The notes under the pieces: model-generated | Told to the model about the DNA's origin: nothing | Databases searched by the model: none | The model's input: the letters and a program-made list of their open reading frames with translations, nothing else | Program-made: the position numbers and the translations under genes | Part shown: positions 28,099 through 39,900 of the stretch, one piece after another | Position numbering within the stretch: the first letter of the stretch is position 1 | How the letters are laid out: every line of letters begins with the position of its first letter | Assembly (NCBI RefSeq): GCF_034702125.1 | Contig: NC_085880.1 | Span: forward strand, 42,454,385 to 42,518,384 | From: Engraulis encrasicolus | Lineage: Eukaryota > Chordata > Actinopteri > Clupeiformes > Engraulidae | Direction of reading: 5' to 3' | DNA length: 64,000 nt

Positions 28099-28306
28099 CA
28101 GAGATTCTTTAATAGAGATATGCCAACATAATAGGTTTCTATGGGCACCTAACGCGACCAGGTTCCGGTCTGCCTAAAGGGGTGTGTCATAATGCTCCTA
28201 CAATGAATAGAACAGTCCTTAGGTCTGCCTAGGTCTGCCTAAGGGGGGCCATAATAGAACCAGGAAACAATGGGCCAATGGAACCTCTCTCTCTCTACTC
28301 TCTCTG
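28099..28306 (+). mobile_element. hAT-like MITE (CAGAGATTC family), copy 3
   Basis: Same orientation and interior as 1408-1628 (GGTTTCTATGGGCACCTAAC, GTCTGCCTAGGTCTGCC, CTCTCTCTCTACTCTCTC). The flanks GTTGCGG and GTTGCGC are a near-match target duplication. Confidence 0.75.
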
Positions 28307-29562
28307 GTTGCGCTGCGGTTAGAACAACCAATCAAATCAGGGCCAGCCCGAGTTTCTATGGGGCCCTAAGCCAAATTTAATTTGGGCCTCCCCGTACTAC
28401 CATCTACTCAGTATTCGATGCTTCATAAGCTTCATTTACTTGCACCAGTGAGGGGTAAGAGCTAAGGACATAGGTAGGCTGTCACCCGTCCTGATGACGG
28501 GTGGGCCGGGGTTAATGTTGACTTACAAGAAAGCCATTTATCACGAAGGAATATCTTATTTTCACTTCAAAACTATTACTACTTGTTATGTTCTGCGTCT
28601 ATTGTGGGGTTTTTACAATTGAAAATGCTACATGAAAAATGACCTTGTACCCACGGTCATTGAGGTGTCCTCCGATATGTAATGGCTCCTGTTTCCATTG
28701 TGGTAGTAAGTGATACATGAGACAGAAATACGTAAATGGGGAGTTTATTTCTTCCTAGAACTTTGCTGCTCACGGGGGGCTGGCTGGTGGCATAGGGGCC
28801 CTAAGCCATCACATAGTTCGCTTATGCCTCGGGCCGACCTGACTAAAATTCCATCCCAGTTCTTAAGGGTCCAGTCGTACATGGCTATCAGCACAGACTA
28901 AGAATGCTTTCAAGGTTAATTCCACTATTTGCACAACCTAAACACAAGCAAATTGGATAGAAATAACATCAAAAAGATAAGACAAAATCAATTATCATGT
29001 CCAATCCGTTCTAATGCACTTCGCCGTATGTTTGTGATAACTGATAAAATACTCAATTGCATATGATAACCTTTGAAAAGTCAATAATGATGTTCAAAAA
29101 GACATACGTAACTGCCCGCAGAGGCTGGACCCCACAACTGGACCACCCACAGCTCTGAATAAAATTCTGAACAACCAGCAAAAGAATACAAATGTAATCA
29201 GCCAGCCAGAGAGAGAAAAAGGTGACAAACAGCCCAAATGCAAACAGATAAACAAGGCCCTGCTAATGGTCCGTTTCCAAAACATTCTGCTCTGTCTAAT
29301 CTGCGGCCGGCACCCTCTCCAGAATCCAGAGTCCTCTGCAATTCACTGTAATCGCCCAAAAATCGTACACAATCCAAATCCCTAAAGCTTGGAAGGATGT
29401 TGTCGGCGTTACTACTATTTTCCTCTGGCTTTGACAGAAAAGAGGGGGGGGGGGGGTTGTCTTTCTTTCATTATTTTTATTCTAAGCCTCTTATCTGTGT
29501 CTCTTTCCACCCGCTGTAATTGACCATGGCCACAGGCCAACAAGATCTACGCTGGAGGAGCT

Positions 29563-29565
<3 letters not shown>

Positions 29566-29615
<50 letters not shown>

Positions 29616-29728
29616 TGAGAGAGAGAGAGAAGAGATAGAGAAAGAAAGAGAGAGAGAGGGAGAGAGATAGAGAGAGAGAGAATGAGAGAGAAAGTGAGAG
29701 AGAGAAAGTGAGAGAGAAGAGATAGAGT

Positions 29729-29789
<61 letters not shown>

Positions 29790-30179
29790 AGAGAAAGTGA
29801 GAGAGAGAAAGTGAGAGAGAAGAGATAGAGTAAGAAAGAGAGAGAGAGAGAGAGAGAGAGAATGAGAGAGAAAGTGAGAGAGAGAAAGTGAGAGAGAAGA
29901 GATAGAGTAAGAAAGAGAGAGAGAGAGAGCGAGGGGAGGGAGAGAGAGAAAGAGAAAGAGAGAGAGAGGGGAGAGAGAGAGAGAGAGAAAGAGAAAGAGA
30001 GAGAGAGGGGGCAAGGGTGTGCAATAGAGAGCAAGAAAGTAGAACAGAGGGATCAAGAGAGAGGGATAGGGGAGAGGGGTTAAAAGAGCAAGAGAAAGAG
30101 AGAGAGGGAGAGAAACTACGAGGGAGGGAGAGAGACTGACTGGGAGTAGAGGTAGGGGAGGGGGAGTGAGGACAAGCAG

Positions 30180-30210
<31 letters not shown>

Positions 30211-30290
30211 TCAGGGAGAGAGAGAGAGAAAGAGAGAGAGGCCGATAGAAAGAAAGAAAAAAAAAGTTAAAGAGAGAGGGAGCGGGGGAG
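29566..30290. repeat. 0.7-kb purine (GA/GGGA/GAAA) tract upstream of col21a1
   Basis: The + strand is nearly all A and G for over 700 bases. It contains a higher-order unit (AGAGATAGAGTAAGAAAGAG after GAGAGAAAGTGAGAGAGAAG) repeated near 29630, 29720, 29820 and 29900. The three long minus-strand Ser/Leu frames are artefacts of the repeat. It ends about 300 bp before the putative first exon donor at 30608. Confidence 0.93.
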
Positions 30291-30429
30291 AGGAGAGTTG
30301 AGTAGGAGAGTTGGAAAGTGACTGGGAGAGGGCAGGCTCTTCACACTGGGCTGGGGGAACATCTGCACGGCTGGGCTGCAGAAGCCTTCTCTCTTCTCTT
30401 GCACTCGCCTTCACTCGGCTGTAGCCATC

Positions 30430-30607
30430 GCTATGGAGCTCTGATGAGGAGGTGAGGAGAGGAGTGCAGAGCAAGAGGAGAGCAGAGCAAGAGGAGAGCA
30501 GAGGGGACTGACTGGACTACTTCAGGACAGGAAAGCCTCAGTAGTGTGCCTGTGCCTGTGCCTGTGCCTGGCTTGGCCAACCCAACACAACCTCAATCAG
30601 GCGTCAG
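30430..30607 (+). other. col21a1: probable 5' untranslated first exon of col21a1
   Basis: GC-richer, non-repetitive sequence ends GGCGTCAG at 30607, followed by a good donor GTAACC. It has a short GTGCCTGTGCCTGTGCCTG repeat and no long open frame. The coding start is in the next exon, which opens at an acceptor (36826/36827), so an upstream non-coding exon must exist. This is the best candidate I see. The left boundary is unknown and chosen only as the end of the GA-rich region. Confidence 0.4.
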
Positions 30608-31343
30608 GTAACCTCTGTTTTCGCTTCACAACAGCACAGGAGCAAAAAAAGCTGCTGTCTCTTCTCTTCTCGTTGTTGCCGTTATCTTTTGCAGGTGTGG
30701 ATGTGTTTTAGGCTCATGTCATGACGCTCTCTCTCTCTCTCTCTCTCTCTCAGTGTCTCACCCCATCCTTGCCTTCTGTCTGCATTTTCAGCCTTTCTCT
30801 TTTTTCATCCTCCCATCCCTTCTCCCTCTTCTTCTTTTTGTTTTTTTGTTTCTTCTTCTGTCAACTTCTTCTACTTCTTTGGATTGTGAACTGAAGTCAT
30901 TCATGAAAACAAAACTCCATCAGAAGATGCTAACATTAACATAACCTCTACGTCTAACTCCCCATTTAACATGCACAGCTGTTGTTTGAACATCCTTTGA
31001 CCATCCATCCGCATTGTGCACTCAGAACAGCTAACTCGATACATGTGGCATGTGAATGTAAGCAAGCAAACACGAGATGTGCTGTGTGCAAAGTGTCCTT
31101 GGTACTGTAGCGTAGGTCATGTTAGGGTTTGCAGGTTAATCATCACATGTGTTGTGGTGGAAAAAAGCCTCTAATTGGGGCTGCACCGCTACATTTGAGG
31201 GTAGATTAGACTAGAGCGAGCGGAGAGAGAGAGAGTCTGCATATCCAGCGGCACGGCTCATGCATTTCGTATCAGAGATCTCTCCAGAGGTCACTGAGCA
31301 GAGTACTGTAGCTTTCCACCGTGGAGCCTGCAGACGCGGGGAC

Positions 31344-31698
31344 TTGCATACTGAAGACATTAGGAGCGGTTGGTTATCAGTCCCTTGTTTGGAAGTGAGA
31401 AGTCGGCACACTTAAAATTATTTTTGTTGTCTTTTGTTATTTCATGGCTGGATAACGTTTCGACTTCAGCAGTCTTCATCAGATTCTCCAGGAAGGTGAA
31501 GGAAGTTGAAACGTTATCCAGCCATGAAATTATAAAAGACAACAAAAAAAGGATTTTAAGTGTGTGCGGACTTTTCACTTTGAAAACTAGAGTTGGCCTT
31601 CGTCCTGCACCTTTTTCCTGGGATGTGCACAATCCTCTCCTTCAACGGACTTGCATACTGAAGATATTAGAAGCGGTTATTATCAGTCCCTTGTTTGG
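31344..31698. repeat. long inverted repeat flanked by 50-bp direct repeats
   Basis: Arms at 31411-31467 and 31502-31560 are reverse complements over about 57 bases (TTATTTCATGGCTGGATAAC against GTTATCCAGCCATGAAATTA), with a 34-base loop. Outside them, CTTGCATACTGAAGACATTA and GTCCCTTGTTTGG at 31344-31392 recur at 31650-31698. Confidence 0.8.
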
Positions 31699-32739
31699 GC
31701 CACTGTCACATTCAAAGGAATGAATGGAATGGGTTTAACTGGTCTGACAGACTCTCCACTCCGGTCCACTCCGGAGTCTCCACTCTTGCTGCACACTGTG
31801 CTCTATTGCTGGAAGGTGAACAGTTATCTAATCCAGGTGGATTACGTGTAGTATGAAACAACCCTCCTCAGCATAGGATACAGTTGTATACTTTTACAAG
31901 TTGGAGCAAGAGAGAGTTTAGAGGCACCAATAAAAAAAAAAAAAGAAATTTATTTTGGATCGACATTGGGCATGATGTTGTTAAAATCCTCGAAGTTCCA
32001 AGTTCTGGAGACATGAAAGGAAAAAAAAAAAAACATTTGGCACATTAGCGAGTTGTAAGACAATACATTGAGTAAAAAAAATCCCTCCGGGGAGAGAATG
32101 GTTTGGTCCACAGTAAAACATTGGGTTCACGGTTTTGATTATTTGAAATCAATTCAATGGTTTTTCTCTGATATAATGTTTTGGCTTCTTCCTTCTGTGC
32201 CCCAGGATCTTGGCTGTAATTTATTTTCCCCTCATCTTGGCAAACCAATTGAACATGCAAAACAGCAGTTGTTGATTTAGAGATCAAATTACTGCCTCAG
32301 TCCAAAGTGTGCATGGACCAAAAAGAGGCAGAGAGAGAGAGATTTCTTTTGGAGGGGGAAGAAGGCTTCCAAAACAAAATCATCCACCACAAAAACATGG
32401 AAAAGGACTAAAAAGTGGTTAAAAATGATGTCAGGGCATACGTGCAGTGCACTGCTATGAATTACTTCTTCCTTCATTTTTCTGTGTTCTGTAAAAAATT
32501 CCAGCTCCTTCAAAAAAAAGTAGCGTCTTGACAGGGGAATTATGTAACCATAAATTTGAGATTTCTCGAGACTTGCTCTTGCTGGTTTGTTGGTTGGGGA
32601 GATGCTCAGAGGTTAAATGCTTCGGGTAACACCTCATCTGGAGCAGTGAGAAGAATCAGCTGTTGGGTTGCGTTCGTTCGTCAAAAGGGCTTCCTATCCT
32701 ACCTCCCACAGGCCAGCTGGAGCAGGAGCAGACCCACCA

Positions 32740-32940
32740 GACTTAGATAAATCTTTAATAAGTATCAGCAGAAACAAGACCAGCAACTCACCCACCAGAC
32801 TTCGATAAATCTTTAATAAGTATCACCAGAACGGAGAGAGTCTGCATATCCAGCAAGACCAGCAACTCACCCACCAGACTTAGATAAATCTTTAATAAGT
32901 AGGCTATCACCAGAAACAAGACTAGCAACTCACCACACCA
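32740..32940. repeat. triplicated unit of about 70 bp
   Basis: CCAGACTTAGATAAATCTTT, AATAAGTATCACCAGAA and GACCAGCAACTCACCCACC recur three times. The middle unit carries GGAGAGAGTCTGCATATCCA, which also occurs near 31222-31248. Confidence 0.8.
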
Positions 32941-33287
32941 CCACCACCACTGTATATTCCAAACAGGTTCTTCATGTAATGTTTCAGTGCGCGGGGTGGG
33001 TATTGGGAAAAAATTCTCAGGGTAGGTGAAAGATGCATCGTACTTGAAAAATTCCAGCGTTTTTTTTTTCTTCTTCTTTGTGCTTAGTTTTATTGTGCCG
33101 TAGGATGTTTTAACACATTGCATTCCAGCAAGGTTCCTATGGCTTGTTTTCCTTCATCTTGACCTAGGGAGAGGAGCCATAAAGTGTCTGGAGAGCTGCT
33201 ATAACTTCAGAGGTCAATGGCAGGGTCATGGGCCACAGAGCAGAGGTGCCATATGGCAAAACCAGGAGTTGACCATGCAGCCAACAC

Positions 33288-33315
33288 ACACAATCACACA
33301 CACACACACACACGC

Positions 33316-33402
<87 letters not shown>

Positions 33403-33434
33403 GACAGACACACACACAGACACACAGACACACA

Positions 33435-33489
<55 letters not shown>

Positions 33490-33590
33490 AGCCAACACAC
33501 ACAATCACAGACACACACACACACGCACAGGCACAGACACAGACACACAGACAGACAGACAGACAGACACACACACACACACACACCTTA
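33288..33590. repeat. (CA)n array, about 300 bp
   Basis: Nearly pure CACACA with GCACAC and AGACAGACAGAC variants and one internal repeat of the flank CCAACACACACAATCACA. The long His-Thr and Cys-Val frames over it are repeat translations. Confidence 0.95.
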
Positions 33591-33712
33591 CACAAGGACA
33601 CTGTTGCATGCATGGAAGTTGGAACCCACACAGACCAGACGCACATGTCCAACACAACACAAATACACACGGTTGTCCATCAAAGCAGTTACAGGCAGGT
33701 CCACGTGATCGC

Positions 33713-34104
33713 TAGAGATGGGATTTATGGCTCTTTGACGGGATCCGGATCTTAGTGGCTCGTTCCTTTCAAAGAGCCGTTCAAAAAACTGTCTCTTTTG
33801 GCTCTTTTTTAAATTGTGTATTCAGTGTTAAGAATGTAATATTTTGACTCCATCTCAAGGTAATTTTGTCCAAACAACAACTGATTATTCTCCTGCTTCT
33901 AAAGACCGTTTTTGCCTCTCTTTGAGGTTAACAATTGTGCTTTTTCTCAAATTGAATTACTCTGGTCGAGGTCACGTGCGTAAAATGAATGAAAAATGAA
34001 CGAAACAACGGTCGAGTGGCTCCCCCAGCTGTGATCCGGTTCCCATCGTTCACTTCAGGGAGCCGTTCAAAAGAACCGGCTCGTTCATGAACGACACACC
34101 TCTA
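33713..34104 (+). mobile_element. hAT-like MITE (TAGAGATGGGA family)
   Basis: Starts TAGAGATGGGATTTATGGCT and ends AACGACACACCTCTA. The interior has repeated GAGCCGTTCAAAA and GGCTCGTTC boxes. Exact 8-bp target duplication GTGATCGC at 33705-33712 and 34105-34112. Confidence 0.85.
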
Positions 34105-34300
34105 GTGATCGCCAGCTTGAGCCTTACTCATCATCACCCACCAGGCTTCCTGGCTGTCTGGTCCTGTCCTGTCAGAAGGGAGAACAGCAGGCTGTGTGCC
34201 TTCAGTCCATGCTGTACACTGGCATTTATATGTAGTCTCTTGGGGGGAGAGAGCACACGCAGTCTTGCATTACCACATCATGAAATCAGAATCAGTCTCC

Positions 34301-34345
<45 letters not shown>

Positions 34346-34623
34346 GCTCTCTCTCTCTTTCTTTCTCCTTCTTTTTTTCATGTCAGACGGAGTTGCCTTC
34401 TTTTTGTCACGAGTACATGTGTTTGGTCATCGGCCAGAACTGGAACTTCACTGTCTGACGCTGCAAATGGGTTCCATGTGGGATTGGCTGGGATGTAGAA
34501 CTATTCGGTCGGTCCTGCCTGCATGGGGAAATTCAACAAAGGGGGTTTGGTGGAGCTGGAGTTGTTGTTGGAGACAAGGATTGGAGTCGGGGGCTTGGAG
34601 TAGAGCTAGATCTGATGGGGATG

Positions 34624-34625
<2 letters not shown>

Positions 34626-34672
<47 letters not shown>

Positions 34673-34680
34673 CGCATGTG
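34626..34680. repeat. (GT)n microsatellite
   Basis: Run of GTGTGT on the + strand, followed by a GGGGGG homopolymer at 34699-34716. Confidence 0.93.
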
Positions 34681-34916
34681 TGTATGTACTGCTGGCTGGG
34701 GGGGGGGGGGGGGGGGAGCTGCATGTCGACTGGCTCCCGTCCGCCAATGGTTGCGCCTTCCACATACCCCCCACCCCCAATATACCACCCCCCTACACCC
34801 CCACCCCAAGCGCTTTGATTGGGAAAGCGCTGGAGTCGGGGTGGCCTGTTCCAGCCCCCTTCGCAGTCCTCCTCCTCCTCCTCCTCCGCCCTAGCCTGGC
34901 CTGGCTTGGCCCTGGC

Positions 34917-35116
34917 CATTGTTGCCAGATTGGGCTGTTTCCCACCCAATTGGGCTGCTTAGGATGGCCGTGTGCGGGTAAAAATGGCATTTAGCAGAAA
35001 AACCCGGCCAATTTTTTGCCATAGAAATCAATAGAATTGGGCGGGTTTTTGTGCTTCCAGGCGGGTTTTGAGCATTTTTTTGGGCTGGAAATCATCAGCC
35101 TCATCTGGCAACCTTG
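34917..35116 (+). mobile_element. hAT-like MITE (CAGTGTTGCCAGAT family), diverged copy
   Basis: Ends CATTGTTGCCAGAT and ATCTGGCAACCTTG. Exact 8-bp target duplication GCCCTGGC at 34909-34916 and 35117-35124. Confidence 0.85.
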
Positions 35117-35380
35117 GCCCTGGCCGTTTGTTGCTGCATGCCTCAATCCCATGTCCACGGGTGGAAAAGTGTGATCACGTTACAGGCTAGACTAGACAAT
35201 ACACACACACACACACACACACACATGCTGCTTCATAGTGGAATGACGTGCACACGTGTCGCGGACGGTGCACAGCACAGTACAGGGGTAAGACCTGTCT
35301 TCCGGTCAGTCCAGCTGGCTGGCTGGCTAGGCCATCCCCAGGCCATCCGGCATGGTCTTCAAAATGGCCTGCATTGCCAG

Positions 35381-35619
35381 CAGTGTTGCCAGATGGAAAA
35401 TGCTGAATTATCGTACCAACACCTCAAAATTATCGTTTTTGGGGGGCTTTTTGGGAGGAACTTATCGTATAAGTCCCATATGGTTGTTTCAAGGCATCTA
35501 AATGAACTGAATGACAACTCTGAAATGATCGTACATCATGTTTTTTTTGATCATACAGAGGACAAAATAGTCAACATTACGGTACAAATACGATAATTAT
35601 CGTACATCTGGCAACACTG
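35381..35619 (+). mobile_element. MITE sharing the CAGTGTTGCCAGAT ends but with a different interior
   Basis: Ends CAGTGTTGCCAGAT and ATCTGGCAACACTG match the family at 3208. The interior is unrelated, with TTATCGTA/ATCGTACA boxes at both sides. A clear target duplication was not found. Confidence 0.75.
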
Positions 35620-35734
35620 CTGGCCTGGATGCCTGGCAGGTGCTCACTTCAAAACAGATAGATTGATTAACCAGTTCGACATCCCTACTTCCCCTCACCC
35701 AACGACCGCCACCTCCTCCAGCTCTCTCTCTCTG

Positions 35735-35768
<34 letters not shown>

Positions 35769-36826
35769 GAAAGAAAGAAAGTAAGAAAAAACATCGGCTG
35801 TGGAGCATATCTGTTACTCATTTATTTCTGAGCCTTTTTATAATGCCTATGCTTTTTTCACTCCCTCTTGTGAGCTGGAAAGTTCCATAAAATACACAAT
35901 TCCCTGAAGCAGACTTCAGACTTGAAATGCAGTCGGTCCGTATTCGCGAAATGAGAGATTCTGCACACCGCGTAAAAAGAGATCAAAAGGAATTAATCCG
36001 GCACCGACCGACAGTTAGCAGATGCTTGCCAGAATGGCTAGAGGCAGGCCGTAGGGGGGCCGAAGGTAAACTAAACACTAACGAAGAAGAAATCTCATCT
36101 CTAGGACTGTTGACCAGGGATGCATTTCTCAAAATGATAGTTCTCACTATGTTAGCTACTTTGTTGTTTGCAATACAATTTCCCATTGGCAACTACCCAA
36201 GTTGCTAACAGGCTAACAGCAATGCTTTTGAGAAATGCACCCCCAGGGGAGTACTTCCAAGAACCTGGCTCAGTTGTAAACCAGGTTAACTGACTGTAAC
36301 CTCGAGGTAGTGCTAAATCATCTAACAGACTAGCAGCCTGGATTCATTTTTCTTAATTAACTAAATAACACCTGTGGTCAATCTTTTAGCAGGTTTACCA
36401 CTTCCTGTGCGTTCACCCGCTTTATCACTCAACCAAGCTCTTGGAATTACACCCCAGGTCTTGGTTACCATGGCAAAACCATGTACGGCTGTACTCACGG
36501 CTGCTGATGTTCTGCTCCCATGTTTAGCCTGAGATGTTTGTGTTGGTCTGCAGTTTCATTGGCATGGGCTTAACACACTGATACACAGGCCTCCTGTAGT
36601 TTGTTTGGCAAACATGCAATTAACAAACTCTTTTGTCTTTCTTTTTGGTTGTCTTAAAAAACAAAGTCTATTGATCATCACCGAGTAAACGAAATGCATG
36701 CAGGCTAAATAGAGTAACAGTTTACGACATCATTCTGCCCTGTACGTATCTTCTTAACACCCAAACTGAAGATGTTTCACGTGAAGGCATCTGAGCAATG
36801 CACGTCTTATTTTCATCTCTCTTCAG

Positions 36827-36957
36827 GTGCAAAACTGGAGCTTGGTTCTAGCGGATCATGGGTTACAAAACAAGGTCCATGCATAATGTCTTGCGGTGTC
36901 TTTACTTCTTGCTCCTTCACTTGTTTTGTACAGCACAAGATGAGGACATGAGATTGA
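36827..36957 (+). CDS. col21a1: col21a1 first coding exon (5' UTR 36827-36857, start codon 36858)
   Basis: Acceptor CTCTTCAG ends at 36826 and donor GTAAGC starts at 36958. The ATG at 36858 opens [20 protein letters not shown], then [10 protein letters not shown]. This is a basic N-terminus followed by a hydrophobic core and a likely signal cleavage after the Cys-Thr-Ala region. The exon ends in phase 1; the split codon with the next exon gives Ser before CRTS. A second ATG (codon 8) is possible but weaker for the signal peptide. Confidence 0.9.
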
Positions 36958-39900
36958 GTAAGCGTGCTTCTCACATCTTCATCATCACAGTAGAACTATC
37001 TTGCACATCTCCCATTCATTCGCATGATGATCATTTGTCTGATAATAACATTGAAGTTTTACTCTCACTGTGGCTTGCCATACCATACCAATAGCATTTG
37101 CTAAGCCCATAAAGCATTCCATTGTTTTCATTCATGCAAACCATAGAAATATGTTTGTAAAACTAAAACTAACTTACTTCTAAAACAACTTGAATGCTAG
37201 AATAACTGGCAAGTGTGTGTGATGAATTTTAAAAGTTTAGACCTTCTCTCTTGTGGCTTATACTTTTCACAGGCAAACATTTATTTATTTCTTCATCATA
37301 CCTTTCCCGCTGTGAAAAAACATTGAGATTTACACCTATACTTCTCTTCCGCAGGTTGTAGAACTTCTCAAAGTGATCTGGTTTTTATAGTAGACGGGTC
37401 GTGGAGTGTGGACGATCTGAACTTCGAGATTGTCAAGAGATGGCTGGTGAATATCACCACGTCCTTCAACATCGGCCAGAAGTTCACCCAGGTAGGGGTG
37501 GTGCAGTACAGCGACGACTCGGTTGTCGAGATACCGCTCGGCAAACACCTCGCCAGCAAAGACCTCATCCAAGCCATGATTGACATCAACTACATGGGTG
37601 GTAACACCAGAACGGGGAAGGCTATTCAGTACGCCGCAGAGAAGTTGTTTGCCCTCTCTGAGCGCGGTCCAGATGGCATCGCTCGCATCGCTGTGGTGCT
37701 GACGGACGGGAAATCACAAGACGAAGTGTTGGCCGCCGCCGAGGCTGCAAGGAAAAAGGGGATAACCATCTTCGCGATCGGTGTGGGGTCGGAGATCGAG
37801 CAGGCAGAGCTGAGAGCCATTGCCAACAAGCCGTCCCGTACATATGTTTTTTCTGTTGAAGACTACAAAGCCATCTCCAAGATCCGAGAGACCATAAGGC
37901 AGAAGCTGTGTGAAGGTATGCATGGTTCTCATTAATACATTTGGGATTTTCCTCACCTCAGCTTTAACCCTCTCTCTGTCTGTCCATCAAATGGTTATAA
38001 ATTACACACAAGTGTATCCCGTGAATAACAAATGTTTGTTCAGAAATAGCAAAGGTTATGGTTCCTGGCCCTTCTTTCCTGAGAGGAAGTGCCGTTGCGG
38101 CCCCTCTGGAGGTTGTTTACCTGGGGGGCCCCCACCCCCCCGAGGGGTCGTTTGGTTTGCACTGTCTCCAAGAGGCTGCATGGGTCGTTTGTTGCCCCTT
38201 CACTTCACAGGAAAGATCAGGGCCTGATTTACACAGCAGAACATTCGAGAACTCTGTGCCCATATCACAGGTTGTAAATAACCCTGCGGTGTGAAATCCA
38301 GATTACAGATCTTCCACATTGCGCCCTCGCTCTCACCCAGAGATTGGGTCATCAACAACCACAGTAGTGCCACACGTTAGCTTCCAGCCACTAGATTGAC
38401 AAACCTACATGTACTCTCGTGTTAAGTTAAATTCAGGGCTCTAAATTAACACCAGCCAAATGCTGGTGAAATTTCTGTTTGGCTGGTAGAAAAGACCATC
38501 TATAGCCACTTTGTGTTTGGCTAGCATAATTAGCATCTACAAGTCATGTTGGCTGGAGATGAAAAACGTCAATTAAGAGCCCTGGTTATATTGCTGTATG
38601 CTTTCCAAGCTGTGCTTTTCCTCTGCTTTGAAAAAAACAGCGTCTGAATGATTATTTCAAGTCAACACTGGGAACAACCAAACAGTCAACCTTGACATAT
38701 TCTCTATGTCAGATGGAGCAACAGAACAAACCTGACTGGAATAGCCTATGCTGCTACACAAAAGACATACACGTAGATCTCGGCAAAACAGTAGCAGATG
38801 TTTTTGTAAACGAAATGAGGGAAACAAGCCAACGGTTGAGCCATTTGCAAAACACTGTCAAGAACAGCATCTCATCCAAAGTCAGTTAGATGCAGTTGGT
38901 GCAGGCTGCCATATTAGTCAGCAAACCCTTTGCGGACTTGTAAAGAAAAGGCAACATAAAAACGGAGAAGAAACAATATTGCTCGGAAAATGTGACTAGC
39001 ATAACATTTTATTTGGACTCGAGAGAAGCACATTAACTCAAAATCATTTGCAGGGGCCCAGCCAAACTTGATGATTAAGATATGTTATGCTTGTGATGGT
39101 CACTTCTTGTCTGTTTTTTGAAGGGAGGGATGTTCTTCAGACCGACTGCATATTTGCAGAATGTCCAGATAACTGTGCCAAGACTTTTTACTACAAATTC
39201 TTTCACTTCGGGCCAAAGCCAAATGAAATAAACAGTTGCATTCCATAAATACTTAACCCTTCCGTTCCCTTGCATGATCAGAGGACCATACGTACGCCCC
39301 TTGGCTAAAATAGCAATTTATGCAAAACTGGAAACTCGATTAGTAAAACCAAGTTGAGCTTTGTCATTTTAATTCATGAGACAGACTGCAAGTAATAGCA
39401 TAATCAGGTAGCTGAGATCGAACAGAAGCTGCCAGGAACTAAGGCCACAAAAAGCAGTTCAATCAAGTCTATTCAATTCAGTCCTTGGATGAAATAAAAG
39501 TGCATTTAAGTCCATTGAAGGTTAGTGCATTAACCAAATGAAATACTATCAATGTAATTTTGTGCGACTGGCTTAAGGCAGATAGACATTTAACCTCTGC
39601 AGTCTCTGGCCTTTCTCCTTTTTAGAGACTGTCTGTCCAACTAAAATCCAAGTAGACTCCCGGGATGAGAAGGGATTTGACATTCTGCGGCACCTGTCCC
39701 TGGCAAAGAAACTCAAGAAGACGACTGAGGGATCCTTTTATGGCAAAAAGGCCTATGAAGTAACACAGCGCGTCGACCTGAGCGAAAGCACCAAGTAAGC
39801 GCCATTAACGGCCCGATTATGCATTCTCTCTGCACGACATCTGGCTTACATCAGGGACAGATCCGAGCACAGACTGGGCTAGTATCTTTGAAAGGCTTGT

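Larger units (their letters stand above)
22881..30430. other. intergenic region between the two collagen genes
   Basis: No exon-like open frame with splice sites was found. It holds a CA microsatellite (23338-23432), a pyrimidine tract (24130-24650), MITE relics (25110-25440, 26874-27096, 28099-28306) and a GA tract (29566-30290). Open frames here are short or low-complexity. Regulatory elements of col21a1 could be present but cannot be recognised by eye. Confidence 0.7.
30608..36826. other. putative first intron of col21a1, repeat-rich
   Basis: Holds CT repeats (30725-30752), a long inverted repeat with direct-repeat flanks (31344-31698), a triplicated unit (32740-32940), a CA array (33288-33590), several MITEs (33713-34104, 34917-35116, 35381-35619), GT and CT microsatellites (34295-34340, 34626-34680) and a foldback near 36118-36243. 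No coding exon was recognised. Confidence 0.55.

Noticed and set aside
29477..30056. Three overlapping minus-strand Ser/Leu frames of 169-185 codons
   Set aside because: All are translations of the GA tract; composition is pure repeat.
32740..32940. CRISPR-like spaced repeat
   Set aside because: Three units without unique equal-length spacers, in an animal intron; ordinary tandem repeat.
33164..33715. Cys-Val and His-Thr rich frames on both strands
   Set aside because: Translations of the CA array.
35927..36208. 93-codon + strand frame upstream of the col21a1 start
   Set aside because: No known domain; its 3' half runs into a foldback repeat (about 36118-36243).
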